A stretch of 64,000 bases of DNA from Marinobacter excellens HL-55 (GCA_001314845.1 LJZQ01000008.1:1-64000), one strand, 5' to 3'; positions 7,929 through 17,345 are shown, numbered from the stretch's first letter. The notes: a model not told the origin generated them from the sequence alone. Program-made: numbers and translations.

Positions 7929-9416
7929 TTAGTTTGGTATCACCACTGCAGCCTCAGACAGCCTTTCACGCAACTCCCCCTGCAAAGCCCGCTTCGCGCC
8001 CTCGTCCCCATGAACAATTCGAATCTCGCTGGGCGCTTGAGGAATACCCTCCACAAAGCGCAACAAATCCTCCTGCCCGGCGTGGGCGGAATAGCCGCCT
8101 ACGGTGTGAACCTGGGCGCGAATATCGTAGCGTTCGCCGTCCAGATCTACCCAACCGCCGCGAGGGCCGTATGTAAGAATGTTGCGGCCCGGGGTGCCTG
8201 CAGCCTGGTAGCCCACAAACAATACGTCGTTACGGGCATCGCCCAGCATCGCTTTCAGATAATTTACCACCCTGCCGCCAGCGCACATACCGGAACCTGC
8301 GATCACCACGCAGGGGCGATGGGATTTAGCGAGGTATTCCACCGCATTGAGATGGTCCTCGTGGGAATTGATAACGGTGAGTTGCTCGAAGGAAAGCGGA
8401 TGTCGGCCGGCTTTTACCAGGGCTCGCGCTTCATCATCCCAGAAGGGTTTGAGATCGCGGTATATTTTGGTGAACTCGGCGGCCAGGGGGGAATCGACGA
8501 CGATTTCCAGATTGCTCCAGGTCAGAGACTCGCTACGGGGTCTGTCCCCTTGGGGACTGACCCCAATGGCACCATCCCCAAACTCCGCAATCAGCCCTTC
8601 GATCTCATACAACAACTCCTGAGTGCGCCCAATACTGAACGCCGGTATCAACACCGTACCGCCATCCTCCAACGCGTGCTCAAGAACCGCCTTCAGCCGG
8701 TAACGCCTGGTTTCCCGGTCTTCGTGGTTCTTATCACCGTAAGTACTCTCAATCACCAGGCGATCAGCACGCTCCGGGGGAGTAGGCTCCGGCAGCAAGG
8801 GAGAATGAGGCGCGCCGAGATCCCCGCTGAAAACAATGCGCTCTGCCGCTGAGCCAGACACCGCATCGCACTCCACATAAGCCGACCCCAAAATGTGCCC
8901 TGCCCGCTGCAAACGCACCTTCAAACTTCCAGCCTCTTCCTCAAACACCGAATGCCAGCGGCCATAAGGCAGCGGCACAACCCTCGCCCGTATCAGCTGC
9001 AAAACACGATTAATCAAACCGCGATCCCGAGTGAAGCCAATTTTCAGGGCGTCTTCCAGGATTTCCGGGAGCATAATGGCGGTAGGTTCGGAGCAAATGA
9101 TCGGGCCGTCAAAGCCGGCGGCGAGCAGGTAGGGAATCCGGCCTACGTGGTCGATGTGCACGTGGGTAACAACCAGGGCGCGGAGGTGGTCAACGGGGAA
9201 GTCGATGGCCAGATCGGAGGCGGACGAGCGGTTTGTGGCGTCTTGGCCTTGGAACAGGCCGCAGTCTATGAGGATGCCTGGATGGGAGTTTGACGCTGGC
9301 AGATGGGTGGGGGCTGACCCCGAGGGATCAGACCCCTTTATAGCCTGCAATAATCGAAGCTCGTGGCACGAGCCCGTTACGCCATTTACGGCGCCGTGGT
9401 GCTTAATTTCAATCAT
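7929..9416 (-). CDS. Beta-CASP metallo-beta-lactamase protein (RNase J/CPSF-like)
   Basis: Probable RNA-processing or nucleic-acid hydrolase of the MBL fold with a beta-CASP domain. Zinc motifs are THVHIDHVGR (HxHxDH), AGHILGSA and SGDLG. ESTYGD, DSPLA and GSGMCAGGR mark the beta-CASP part, and YSAHAGQEDLL carries the final histidine motif. The length of 495 exceeds the roughly 450-460 usual for such proteins. The excess matches two inserts encoded by GGGGTC-type palindromes: one near residues 26-46 (KGSDPSGSAPTHLP) and one near 285-300 (GVSPQGDRPRSES). Both keep the frame and fall between conserved blocks, so the enzyme is probably still functional. It is not an obvious polysaccharide enzyme. 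Confidence 0.88.
   Translation of the reverse strand: MIEIKHHGAVNGVTGSCHELRLLQAIKGSDPSGSAPTHLPASNSHPGILIDCGLFQGQDATNRSSASDLAIDFPVDHLRALVVTHVHIDHVGRIPYLLAAGFDGPIICSEPTAIMLPEILEDALKIGFTRDRGLINRVLQLIRARVVPLPYGRWHSVFEEEAGSLKVRLQRAGHILGSAYVECDAVSGSAAERIVFSGDLGAPHSPLLPEPTPPERADRLVIESTYGDKNHEDRETRRYRLKAVLEHALEDGGTVLIPAFSIGRTQELLYEIEGLIAEFGDGAIGVSPQGDRPRSESLTWSNLEIVVDSPLAAEFTKIYRDLKPFWDDEARALVKAGRHPLSFEQLTVINSHEDHLNAVEYLAKSHRPCVVIAGSGMCAGGRVVNYLKAMLGDARNDVLFVGYQAAGTPGRNILTYGPRGGWVDLDGERYDIRAQVHTVGGYSAHAGQEDLLRFVEGIPQAPSEIRIVHGDEGAKRALQGELRERLSEAAVVIPN
8536..8566. repeat. GGGGTC-type palindrome inside the MBL gene, copy c
   Basis: ggggtctgtcccc, tt, ggggactgacccc: two palindromes in tandem, inserted in frame in the beta-CASP protein between the sequences encoding EFGDG and LTWSN. 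Confidence 0.85.
9308..9337. repeat. GGGGTC-type palindrome inside the MBL gene, copy d
   Basis: Diverged pair (gggggctgacccc, gaggg-atcagacccc) near the 5' end of the same gene. It encodes the extra KGSDPSGSAP stretch between the first and second beta strands. Confidence 0.7.
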
Positions 9417-9474
9417 TTACACTTCCCTGTAATTAAAAATACAAAGTTAAGCCCCTAAAATAAATTTCATATAT

Positions 9475-10443
9475 TTACATGATACTGCTCAACAAATTTC
9501 GATAAATTTTTTCCCGACAGTTCAGAGCAGCCTTCCGCATAAAGTGTGAGCTCCTAATATCCCATGCACGAGAGAGCTCAGAGTCAGGACTGTTGCCGCT
9601 AGGTTGTTTATGATAACCCGCTTGGTTGTAAACCGTCATTTCACCAAACCACAACTCCCTACCGTCCCAATACAAATCAACACGCATGTGATCAAAATCT
9701 CTACCAAGCATCTTTGCTAGCGCAATCGCTTTATCGATCAGTGCGGGCGGCTTTATATCTTCATTAGGTTTCCCCAGCGCTGCTTTCTCAGCGCTTGGTA
9801 CTACCAAACCTTCGCTGTCCAGTTCCCAAGCGTTCGCCCAAAGTGAATCAGAACGGCCACCAATGTGAACAATGCGCTTAACGTCCTGACCAAAAGTATA
9901 AATTTTTACCTCACTCAATTCACAACCCTGGCCCATAATCAACTCTTCAAAGAACAAGGTGCGCGGTATATTGAAATAACCCCACTCATGATTCGCTTTG
10001 CCATGATCAAACGCCAACATCCTGCCGCCAGCTTCCCGTAGGCTTTTAACATCACTTACACCATTCTCAAAAATACAAACGTCACCTTGACCATGGTTAG
10101 ATTTAAACGCCAGAGGCATCTTGAACATAAAGTCTGGCAACGCAAGAAGGTCGTCTGGATTATCCGACTGCCAAACTACGTTGGCCATTCTCAACTCAGG
10201 AGCCCTCTTTGCCACCCAAGACTTGCAAGCAAGTTTATCTGAAAGAATGGTAAATCTCGGGTCATGATCAACAAACTTACGCCAAAGATACTTTTCATTG
10301 TAAGTTTTCGGCACAGCGAAGAAGGGAAGCGTTTTCGTAATTTTAAGGTATCGGCGGAATGCGCCAGGCTTGGTTAAAAAGAGTAAAAGATGATAAACGA
10401 ATAGGATAATTTCTAGCAGCCTTTTACTTGCGGGCATGTGCAT
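9475..10443 (-). CDS. TupA-like ATP-grasp protein
   Basis: Member of the ATP-grasp family related to TupA of teichuronopeptide synthesis, which would ligate an amino acid or similar group to a carboxyl (for example of a uronic acid). Supporting motifs are PKTYNEKYLWRKF near the N terminus, FKMPLAFKSNHGQGD (glycine-rich nucleotide loop region), FFEELI, and DHMRVDLYWDG with FGEMTVYNQAG at the metal-binding end. A short hydrophobic stretch near residues 10-25 may anchor it to the membrane. I prefer ATG 10443 with gggga eight bases upstream; it overlaps the methyltransferase by 20 nt. It is the last gene of the minus-strand polysaccharide run and probably decorates the glycan. The exact substrate is inference. 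Confidence 0.8.
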   Translation of the reverse strand: MHMPASKRLLEIILFVYHLLLFLTKPGAFRRYLKITKTLPFFAVPKTYNEKYLWRKFVDHDPRFTILSDKLACKSWVAKRAPELRMANVVWQSDNPDDLLALPDFMFKMPLAFKSNHGQGDVCIFENGVSDVKSLREAGGRMLAFDHGKANHEWGYFNIPRTLFFEELIMGQGCELSEVKIYTFGQDVKRIVHIGGRSDSLWANAWELDSEGLVVPSAEKAALGKPNEDIKPPALIDKAIALAKMLGRDFDHMRVDLYWDGRELWFGEMTVYNQAGYHKQPSGNSPDSELSRAWDIRSSHFMRKAALNCREKIYRNLLSSIM

Positions 10444-11176
10444 ATAAAAGTCCCCAACCAACATGGACCCCGCGCTCATCGATTGAAACATCGAGGCCCT
10501 TAGTTACCTCGTCATAAACCGTCCTTAGACTGGCTTTATCAAGACCAAAAATCTGCTTCACATAGCGAACCATTGTCTCCTCATCCGGAAAACTCCAATC
10601 AAATCCATAATAATTCTCCGAAGTTACCTCAAAGCCGGCGCCCAACAGCAAGCGTGAAAAATCTCCTGCAGAGAAAAAAAGACCGTCATGACCAGTATGC
10701 GTGTAACGATCCACAGTGCCATTCAGAAAATCGGCAACCCGGCTGCCAGCCATAACATCGGCTACAGCGATTACTCCACCGGGCTTTAACACTCTGTACG
10801 CTTCTGAAAAAACAAGATGGCGCTCGCCCCGGGAGAAGTGGTGTAAACCAGCCAGACTTCCGAGCTTGTCGGCATACAAGTCTGCCAGCGGCATCGCCGT
10901 CATTGGCGAAATCTTTACCAGATAGCTGGAAGAGAGCGAAGATGCGAACTGCTCAGAGGGCTCTACGCAAACCGGCATCGCACCCGCTGAAAATATGACA
11001 TCCGCGAGATAACCGCCGCCGGCTGGTGCATCAATGATTACCTCTCCAGGTGTGGGGTTGAGCAAATCCAAAAGAATCTGCCTCTCAGTCGCCCGGGCAG
11101 CTGGGCAGAGCTGCGACGCTAGATTATAAGATTTCCCCCTAACCTCAAAAATTTCCTTATACCCGACACCTTTCAC
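10424..11176 (-). CDS. SAM-dependent class I methyltransferase
   Basis: A soluble protein of 250 residues. Motif I is VIIDAPAGGGYLA (about 46-58), the acidic end of strand 2 is VCVEPSE, and the post-motif helix YRVLKPGGVIAVAD is typical of UbiE/ubiquinone-type methyltransferases. It overlaps the TupA-like gene downstream and lies 49 bp after the fused glycosyltransferase gene, so it likely acts on the polysaccharide or on a sugar precursor. Substrate unknown. Confidence 0.82.
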   Translation of the reverse strand: MKGVGYKEIFEVRGKSYNLASQLCPAARATERQILLDLLNPTPGEVIIDAPAGGGYLADVIFSAGAMPVCVEPSEQFASSLSSSYLVKISPMTAMPLADLYADKLGSLAGLHHFSRGERHLVFSEAYRVLKPGGVIAVADVMAGSRVADFLNGTVDRYTHTGHDGLFFSAGDFSRLLLGAGFEVTSENYYGFDWSFPDEETMVRYVKQIFGLDKASLRTVYDEVTKGLDVSIDERGVHVGWGLLYAHARK

Positions 11177-11225
11177 TCAACAATCCTCATTTCTGCGCCA
11201 TCACATTGGAGGCCAAAATTTGCGG

Positions 11226-13430
11226 TCAGGCATGCGTCAGCACTTGATAAATTGTCAGGTGCTGCTCAACAACGCGCTCCAGTGAAAACTCCTTCTCTGC
11301 CAAACGTCGGCCGGCCAAACCGAGTGATGCCCGTTTTTCAGGGTGTTGCACACAAAACTCTATCGCACTGGCTAAATCCATGGCCGACTTTGCCGGCACC
11401 AGTATCCCTGACTCCCCCGGAACTATTGCATCCCGGCACCCCGGCCAGTCTGACGTCACCACTGCTCGCCCACAGGCAGCTGCTTCGATCAACGTTTTCG
11501 GAACCCCTTCACCATAGTAGGATGGCAAACATACCACGTGGGAACTCATGTAAAGTTCAGCAACATTGGTACAGAATCCTAAAATCGAGACAACACCCTC
11601 GCTACGCCACTGAGCAAGCGTTTGTTCATCGACAGACCCAGGGTTACCAGGATCAATCTCCCCAGCTAACAGAAATTTGGCAGGCACGCTGCGAGCATTA
11701 AGGATTCGTGCTGCCTCCACGAATTCAAATACACCTTTTTCCCTAAGCAAACGAGAGGCCATAACAATTTTCGGGACACCCTCTGGCTCGGGCCGATGAA
11801 CATATCGTGATAAGTCAACGCCAGAACCGGGAATGATTACATCGGCTCCCTCGCGAACGGCACCAGCCCTAATTAACGTTTCTCTATCCTCATTATTCTG
11901 GAAGATTATGCGCAAGTTATCGTGCTTTAACGCTGAACGATATAGCGTTTTGACCATAAAACGTCTCAGAGCCTGAACACCTCCGCCCTCATTGAAAGCG
12001 GTGCCCAAACCAGAAACAGCCACCACAACCGCCCTGACTCCCGTTAGTCGAGCGGCCAAGCCACCGTAAAGGACTGGCTTAATCGTAACCAGATGCACAA
12101 TCGACGGTTTTAACAACCTGAACAAACGCGCAAGTGACCACAAAGTTCGGAGTTCCTGGATGACTTGCTGACCACTACGAGTAATCGGTAGAAGATGGTG
12201 ATCGAATCCGTGCTCAACAATGTCAGCGACCTTTTCACCAGGCCCCGTCGCAATCGAGACCTTATAACCGTTGGCCCTCGCGGCAAGAGCAATTGGTAAA
12301 CGATGCGAAAGAAAAAAAGCGGGGCAATTTACAACTATCAGAAGATGCGAACTGTTAAGGCTTGCATATTCTTTGAGGTACCTCTTAACCATTGAGTCCA
12401 GCGAGAATCGCTCTGCATGCTGCCTACTAGCCTTTGCCAGGGCCTGAGCACCAACCGAATCCAACCTTAATCGGAGATTTACGATTGCATCCGCCCATGC
12501 CGAAACCGAAGTTACGTCCCTAACCAGAGAGATTGAATCACAGCCAGAGAGCACTTCATTCAAGCCGGGAACATCGGAGCCAATCACCGGCAATCCTGTC
12601 GACATGCCCTCTACCGCTACAAGACCAAAACCTTCCCACACTGAAGGAATCAGTTGAACATCTGCATCTTGATAAAACCGACTGACGTCCTCAGCCCAGC
12701 CGGCAAGGTGCACGATATCATCCAGCCCCAGCTCCCCAATGAGAGACTCGAGCCGCCCTCTCTCAGAACCTTCTCCCACTATAATATAGCTTTCTATGCT
12801 TTGCCTCGCCGCAGCCACTGCACGAATGGCGGTGTCAAAATTCTTCTTGGGGTGCAATGAGCCCACGGAAACCAAACGTAGCTTTCTACCCTCCAGTCGG
12901 GGGCGGTATACCAGAGAGAATAATTTTGCTCCGTTAGGCGACACAACAAGCTTGTGCGTCAAATCAGGGCCAACCCAAACAGAAAGTGCGTCATACACAC
13001 CTTTGCTAATACACAAGACTCTGAGATATCGTGAGTAGAGCCAACGGTCTAACAATTTCAACCAACGCACGCGTCGCCGATTGTGTGTATTGTGTTCGGT
13101 ATAAACCAATGGCAGATTCATAAAAAGAGTAGCGAGTGCAACATATAAAAATGGCCAGGTGAGGTGTGCATGCACTATCAACCCCGGGCACTCCCGCCGT
13201 TTCTTCTTCAAGAAGCGGCGAAGCTTTAATATGGCCATAGGCGAACGCTTGCCCACACCCAATGAGAACTCGCCCGCATCCAGACTCCTGCCACCAGACG
13301 AGAAAAACACAACCTCCGACTCCACCCCCTCAAGACCATATCTGCGATGAGTCTCACGAACCAAAGCCTCTGCGCCGCCCGCTACTGGCTCCGTAATCAC
13401 CTGAACAATCAAAAATTTGCTCCCACTCAA
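11226..13430 (-). CDS. Fused double GT4 glycosyltransferase
   Basis: Two complete GT-B glycosyltransferases of family GT4 in one 734-residue chain. Domain 1 (about 1-355) has HAHLTWPF, VGEGSERGRLE, and EGFGLVAVEGMSTGLPVIGS with the E-x7-E donor motif. Domain 2 (about 356-734) has IKPVLYGGLAA, PGSGVDLSRY and EGVPKTLIEAAACGRAVVTS, and resembles the separate PglA-like protein at 27068-28192. There is almost no linker. It starts with TTG overlapping the stop of the upstream gene (TTGA). It would add two successive sugars to the lipid-linked repeat unit; linkages unknown. Confidence 0.9.
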   Translation of the reverse strand: MSGSKFLIVQVITEPVAGGAEALVRETHRRYGLEGVESEVVFFSSGGRSLDAGEFSLGVGKRSPMAILKLRRFLKKKRRECPGLIVHAHLTWPFLYVALATLFMNLPLVYTEHNTHNRRRVRWLKLLDRWLYSRYLRVLCISKGVYDALSVWVGPDLTHKLVVSPNGAKLFSLVYRPRLEGRKLRLVSVGSLHPKKNFDTAIRAVAAARQSIESYIIVGEGSERGRLESLIGELGLDDIVHLAGWAEDVSRFYQDADVQLIPSVWEGFGLVAVEGMSTGLPVIGSDVPGLNEVLSGCDSISLVRDVTSVSAWADAIVNLRLRLDSVGAQALAKASRQHAERFSLDSMVKRYLKEYASLNSSHLLIVVNCPAFFLSHRLPIALAARANGYKVSIATGPGEKVADIVEHGFDHHLLPITRSGQQVIQELRTLWSLARLFRLLKPSIVHLVTIKPVLYGGLAARLTGVRAVVVAVSGLGTAFNEGGGVQALRRFMVKTLYRSALKHDNLRIIFQNNEDRETLIRAGAVREGADVIIPGSGVDLSRYVHRPEPEGVPKIVMASRLLREKGVFEFVEAARILNARSVPAKFLLAGEIDPGNPGSVDEQTLAQWRSEGVVSILGFCTNVAELYMSSHVVCLPSYYGEGVPKTLIEAAACGRAVVTSDWPGCRDAIVPGESGILVPAKSAMDLASAIEFCVQHPEKRASLGLAGRRLAEKEFSLERVVEQHLTIYQVLTHA

Positions 13431-14398
13431 AACGAAACGCCCATGCCGAAAAGGACTTCACGGGACGAAAGAAAATAATGTCCAAAAAAGTATATTAAAA
13501 ATAAGGAACCAAACATCACAAAAGACCGCCCCTGAAGCGACAGTCCAGCCAGCAAAACCAACGGCAGTACACTCTCGAAAACACGGCCGGCCAGCGGAGA
13601 GGTAAAATACAAACCAAGATACATCGCTACGAAAGCTACCTCAGCACCATGGCGGATGATCCAATGCGGTCTTTGCGCCATGAACAGGCCAAAAATTAAT
13701 GCCCAGAAAACAAACGCTTTGCCAGAACCTGTCACCACTGCGTTTGCATATCGCTCCCCTTGTCGTACACCCAACAAAGAGGCAACTTCTACAATAAAAA
13801 AGGTGGAGCATGCCGCGAGCGCACCGATTAAAAGCGGCGCCAACCAATACTTCAGCTTAAAAAAAGCAAGAACCTGATAGGCCGCCAGAAAAGCCAACAC
13901 AATGAAAAAAGAAGCATGCATGAAAGGTGTGACAGCAATCACCAACCACCTATTACTGCCCCTACACAACAACCAACCATAAAGAAACAAAGCAATCGCA
14001 TAACCTTGCCGCAGTTGCATTACATAATTCTTGAGAACCTGTGGCAGAAGCAAAATCAGAACCAGCCACACCACCATCCGAAGATTGTGATTGAGAACAC
14101 AAAAAGCAGCCAGAAATGAAAAGCTGAAAATCAGAACCTCAAGCACGGCAGGTCCAGACAAAAACAGCCCCGGCACATAATTTACAATGAGGAAAAGTGG
14201 CTCATTGAACAGAATGGGAAGAGAGCCCTGAAGCCAGTAACTCAGCATCGATACGCCTGGTTCCGTAGCATAAACCAGGTAATTATCCCGGTCTTTAAAT
14301 AGATCCAGCGGCAGAACAAAAGCCAGAAAATACGCGTACAAGCTTGCAAATATAACTGGCCAAAAACGCTCAAGGCTTAGCGTAGTAGAGGCCTTCAC
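13427..14398 (-). CDS. EpsG-type polysaccharide polymerase (Wzy-like)
   Basis: An integral membrane protein of 323 residues with about ten hydrophobic segments. RQGYAIALFLYG and FMHASF are typical of EpsG-family polymerases that join repeat units in the periplasm. Four-base overlaps with both neighbours place it in the same operon as the flanking glycosyltransferases. It is the second polymerase-like gene of the window (see 33615-34832). Confidence 0.75.
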   Translation of the reverse strand: MKASTTLSLERFWPVIFASLYAYFLAFVLPLDLFKDRDNYLVYATEPGVSMLSYWLQGSLPILFNEPLFLIVNYVPGLFLSGPAVLEVLIFSFSFLAAFCVLNHNLRMVVWLVLILLLPQVLKNYVMQLRQGYAIALFLYGWLLCRGSNRWLVIAVTPFMHASFFIVLAFLAAYQVLAFFKLKYWLAPLLIGALAACSTFFIVEVASLLGVRQGERYANAVVTGSGKAFVFWALIFGLFMAQRPHWIIRHGAEVAFVAMYLGLYFTSPLAGRVFESVLPLVLLAGLSLQGRSFVMFGSLFLIYFFGHYFLSSREVLFGMGVSF

Positions 14399-15516
14399 GG
14401 GGAGGGCTCCCGGTAAGCCAAACTCTCAAGAGCAGCCTCAAGTCTCTTCACCTGCGCATCTTTACTGAAACGTTCCATGCCTGACGCAGCAGCTTGCCAA
14501 GCATCAAGGAACTGTTCCGAATTGCTCAGTAATTGAGCAACCCTATCACGCCAAGCGATGGTATCACCGGCTGCAATCATCAAACGCTGCTGATAAGCAA
14601 CAGCCTCACGCAAGCCACCAATGTCTGAAACCAACAGCCACTTGCCCGCCGCCAACGCTTCAACTGCTACCCGACCAAATGGCTCGGCCCAAAGAGACGG
14701 CACCAGAATCAAGTCTGCTACCGTGCAAAACTCTTCTTCGATATCACACCAACCGACGAACAGAACATTATCTTGCTCCACCTGATCGCCGGGCGCTATG
14801 CCAGGATACCCAACAATTCGAAAGCGCAGGTTTGGAAAATCCCTCGCGAGTGCCCGCACAACCTGAATCCCTTTTTTGTTACTGGTTCCGACCATAGAAA
14901 CCGTTCTGATGCCACCGACAAAAGGCCGGCCGCGCGGCTCAACATCAAGAGGGGGAAAAATCACACTCATCGGCACTGATCCGGGAACGGATTTTTCACA
15001 ATACTCAGCCATGAATTCGCTGTTTGGTAGCAGCATATCTGCTTTAGCAACAGCCGCCGGCCCAAACTTTCCAAGAGCTAACCGCTTTATCCAGTTCTTC
15101 AGCCAGGCTTTTCCGCCCGCCGGCTTTTCAAAATTTTCGTATGCGCGTATGAACACAGCAACAGGCACACCAAACGCCTTCCCTAACCTGAGCGCCACTC
15201 CCAGCGCTTCTGTGCCTGTAAGTAAAACATCAGGCGCATGTGCGCTGCACTCCGATAAGGTTGCTAAAGACCGACGATAAAGCTGCCAACGGGACAAAAA
15301 CCATCCCAACGCCCCGGAACTGCTCCCAAATTCTTTAACGTCAACACCACTTTCCTCAAAAGCACCAATACCCCCAGCGTTCAAAGTGATAACGCTTACC
15401 TCATGCCCCAGCGCCGCAAGCCCTTCCAGCAGAGATTTATTCGAAAGCTCCCCTCCTCCCACATTACCGACAAATGACACTGGCCGGTAACTGGGCAGAA
15501 TAGCCAAAATACGCAT
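14395..15516 (-). CDS. GT4 glycosyltransferase
   Basis: A GT-B fold enzyme of 373 residues. The N-terminal domain starts MRILAILPSYRP with VGGGELSNKSLLEGLAALGHEV. The C-terminal donor domain has VSMVGTSNKKGIQ and AEPFGRVAVEALAAGKWLLVS (E-x7-E like). It overlaps the upstream amidotransferase stop at TAATG and the polymerase by 4 nt, so it is translated in series with them. Sugar specificity unknown. Confidence 0.87.
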   Translation of the reverse strand: MRILAILPSYRPVSFVGNVGGGELSNKSLLEGLAALGHEVSVITLNAGGIGAFEESGVDVKEFGSSSGALGWFLSRWQLYRRSLATLSECSAHAPDVLLTGTEALGVALRLGKAFGVPVAVFIRAYENFEKPAGGKAWLKNWIKRLALGKFGPAAVAKADMLLPNSEFMAEYCEKSVPGSVPMSVIFPPLDVEPRGRPFVGGIRTVSMVGTSNKKGIQVVRALARDFPNLRFRIVGYPGIAPGDQVEQDNVLFVGWCDIEEEFCTVADLILVPSLWAEPFGRVAVEALAAGKWLLVSDIGGLREAVAYQQRLMIAAGDTIAWRDRVAQLLSNSEQFLDAWQAAASGMERFSKDAQVKRLEAALESLAYREPSP

Positions 15517-17345
15517 TACGTCTCACCCTGTCCTGCCTGGCCACCGGTACTGGCCCGATCAGGCAACTGAGGGGTATCCGTACAATGAGCTAGCCAGTGC
15601 ATTAATTGCATCAAGTTAGCTCGCTGTGTATTTTTCAATGGTGCTTCTGTCAGCAAATAGGTAACGGAAGCGTCGTGCTTTAGTAAGGGTTCAATAGAAG
15701 CCCGGCTCGCATTCTGCTCTGCAGCTTCTCGCCAGGATGGATCAGAAAACAATCTGTTCCAATCATTCCAAGGCCCTTCGTTGCCATCAGGCCGTCTAAT
15801 CAAGCCTGCTAATGCGCGCACGAACCAAACCGTAAAATGTATGGGTATATTCTGCCACCAACTAAAGTAAGGTAAGCGCCCATCTGCATGTAGCGCCCAT
15901 TTTGCTGGTTTAAGAAACACCCGCGTAGCTCGATTGAATAGCCGGCGGTTTAGCTTCCAGGCTGTAGGTACGGCAGCACCCACTTTGACCGCTTCCTTGC
16001 ACATATAGGGCTCATAAGAGGCAAACAGCCGCCGGTTGGCATGCAGGTTTGGCATATCGTTGTGCATGCTGCTCGGGTACAAGTGAAACCACTCTTCTGC
16101 CGTGTTCGGCCGAAGCTTCCTTACCTCTTCTAGCCGGGACCACTGGCGTTTACGCACCTCGCTGGCCAAAGTAAGAAAATCTGAAAACTTACCAAACCTC
16201 GCCCCGGGAGGCTGATAACCGGACCGTTTGATTTGCGGAAGAAAGGGCAGTTTGCCATAGCCTTTAAAAAGCCGAACGTGAACACACTTGAGTAACGTAT
16301 CCGAGAAAAAACCTCCGAACACCGCAGAATAGTCAGCCAGATCAAATTCCCGATTGAAACCGATGGTATGAGCGTGCGTATACTGGCTCCCTAAACCAAC
16401 CAGCCGCGCCGCCTCTGGCAGAATATCGAGATAGTGTGTTGGCGCTCGATACCCAACATGAAAGCGAGCGCCGTAAATTTCAGCAATCTTACGGGCAATC
16501 TGCCCCTCACGGTTCATACCATCCAAGAAAATGAACGCATCCCTGGTTATTACCTTGGGTATCATGCCTGCGAGAGCCCTGGAATCCTCGCCACCGCTCA
16601 CAAACTGAGCAACCCGCTCCATTTTTTTTGTCACCCGCTCCACATACCCCGAAAGGCCATCAGAGAGCACCGCCGCTGCATCATCCAGAGCCTCAAAATA
16701 ATTGTCCTCAACAGGCTGCCAATACGGTTTCACCTCCCTGGGGCGCCCCGCATTGAGAATGATTTCGCTGCTGGCTGCACATTGACGGATGCGTTCATAC
16801 ACCGTAAACGGATAGGTCACTATGTCGTTAAGTAAAAAGTCGGTCACTGATACCCAATCCAGATTGGATTGCTCGCCGGTTACCGCTGCCAGAGCATCAA
16901 CATGAGTGCCCAGGCAATAACTCGATGACGACTGCCAAACATAAACGGGTATAAAACTCATCAAATCCGTCACACAACGAACCACCCGTTCCTGCTTATC
17001 CACAAGAATTATGGTGAAGGGACCACTCAGATCCTCATCCCAGCGAATCGCCCCGCTAACAATCCACCGCTCGAAAACAGCCCTGGCGCCCTCATTACAG
17101 GGCTCCTCGCCCACCAAAAAATCATTATCACGAAAGTAAAGAACAGGGCCGCCAATCACCACCGCGAGATAACGTTCTGTCTCAAACGGTTTAAACCCCC
17201 GATAGTGCCCTTCGCTCACAGCCAGAGAACCCCACGTGCCATGAAATTCTTCGATAACCGGTGGGGTTAACTCGTAAATAGAACTGAGGGCACATGCCAA
17301 CTCGCCCTCAAGGCGCCGCTCCGAAGAAAAGAGATAATCGCTCAC
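15516..17345 (-). CDS. Asparagine-synthase-like protein, glutaminase Cys missing
   Basis: 609 residues with an asparagine synthetase C-terminal domain: the PP-loop SGGEDSRALAG at about 265-275 would adenylate a carboxylate. In polysaccharide loci such proteins usually amidate uronic acids, and UDP-GalNAcA genes (tviB/tviC) are nearby. The N-terminal region is glutaminase-shaped, with LSGPFTIILVD and LGTHVDAL. The protein begins MSDYLFSS and lacks the Cys at position 2 that class II glutamine amidotransferases use. It may take ammonia directly or serve another ligation. Four-base overlap with the flippase upstream and TAATG overlap with the GT4 downstream. Confidence 0.82.
   Translation of the reverse strand: MSDYLFSSERRLEGELACALSSIYELTPPVIEEFHGTWGSLAVSEGHYRGFKPFETERYLAVVIGGPVLYFRDNDFLVGEEPCNEGARAVFERWIVSGAIRWDEDLSGPFTIILVDKQERVVRCVTDLMSFIPVYVWQSSSSYCLGTHVDALAAVTGEQSNLDWVSVTDFLLNDIVTYPFTVYERIRQCAASSEIILNAGRPREVKPYWQPVEDNYFEALDDAAAVLSDGLSGYVERVTKKMERVAQFVSGGEDSRALAGMIPKVITRDAFIFLDGMNREGQIARKIAEIYGARFHVGYRAPTHYLDILPEAARLVGLGSQYTHAHTIGFNREFDLADYSAVFGGFFSDTLLKCVHVRLFKGYGKLPFLPQIKRSGYQPPGARFGKFSDFLTLASEVRKRQWSRLEEVRKLRPNTAEEWFHLYPSSMHNDMPNLHANRRLFASYEPYMCKEAVKVGAAVPTAWKLNRRLFNRATRVFLKPAKWALHADGRLPYFSWWQNIPIHFTVWFVRALAGLIRRPDGNEGPWNDWNRLFSDPSWREAAEQNASRASIEPLLKHDASVTYLLTEAPLKNTQRANLMQLMHWLAHCTDTPQLPDRASTGGQAGQGET

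Noticed and set aside
7890-8852. Plus-strand ORF of 320 aa
   Set aside because: Antisense to the beta-CASP gene, with no domain signal.
9078-9085. ops-like ggcggtag octamer (RfaH recruitment)
   Set aside because: Lies on the plus strand inside the MBL gene, opposite to the polysaccharide operons. No ops copy was found upstream of wzi on the minus strand.
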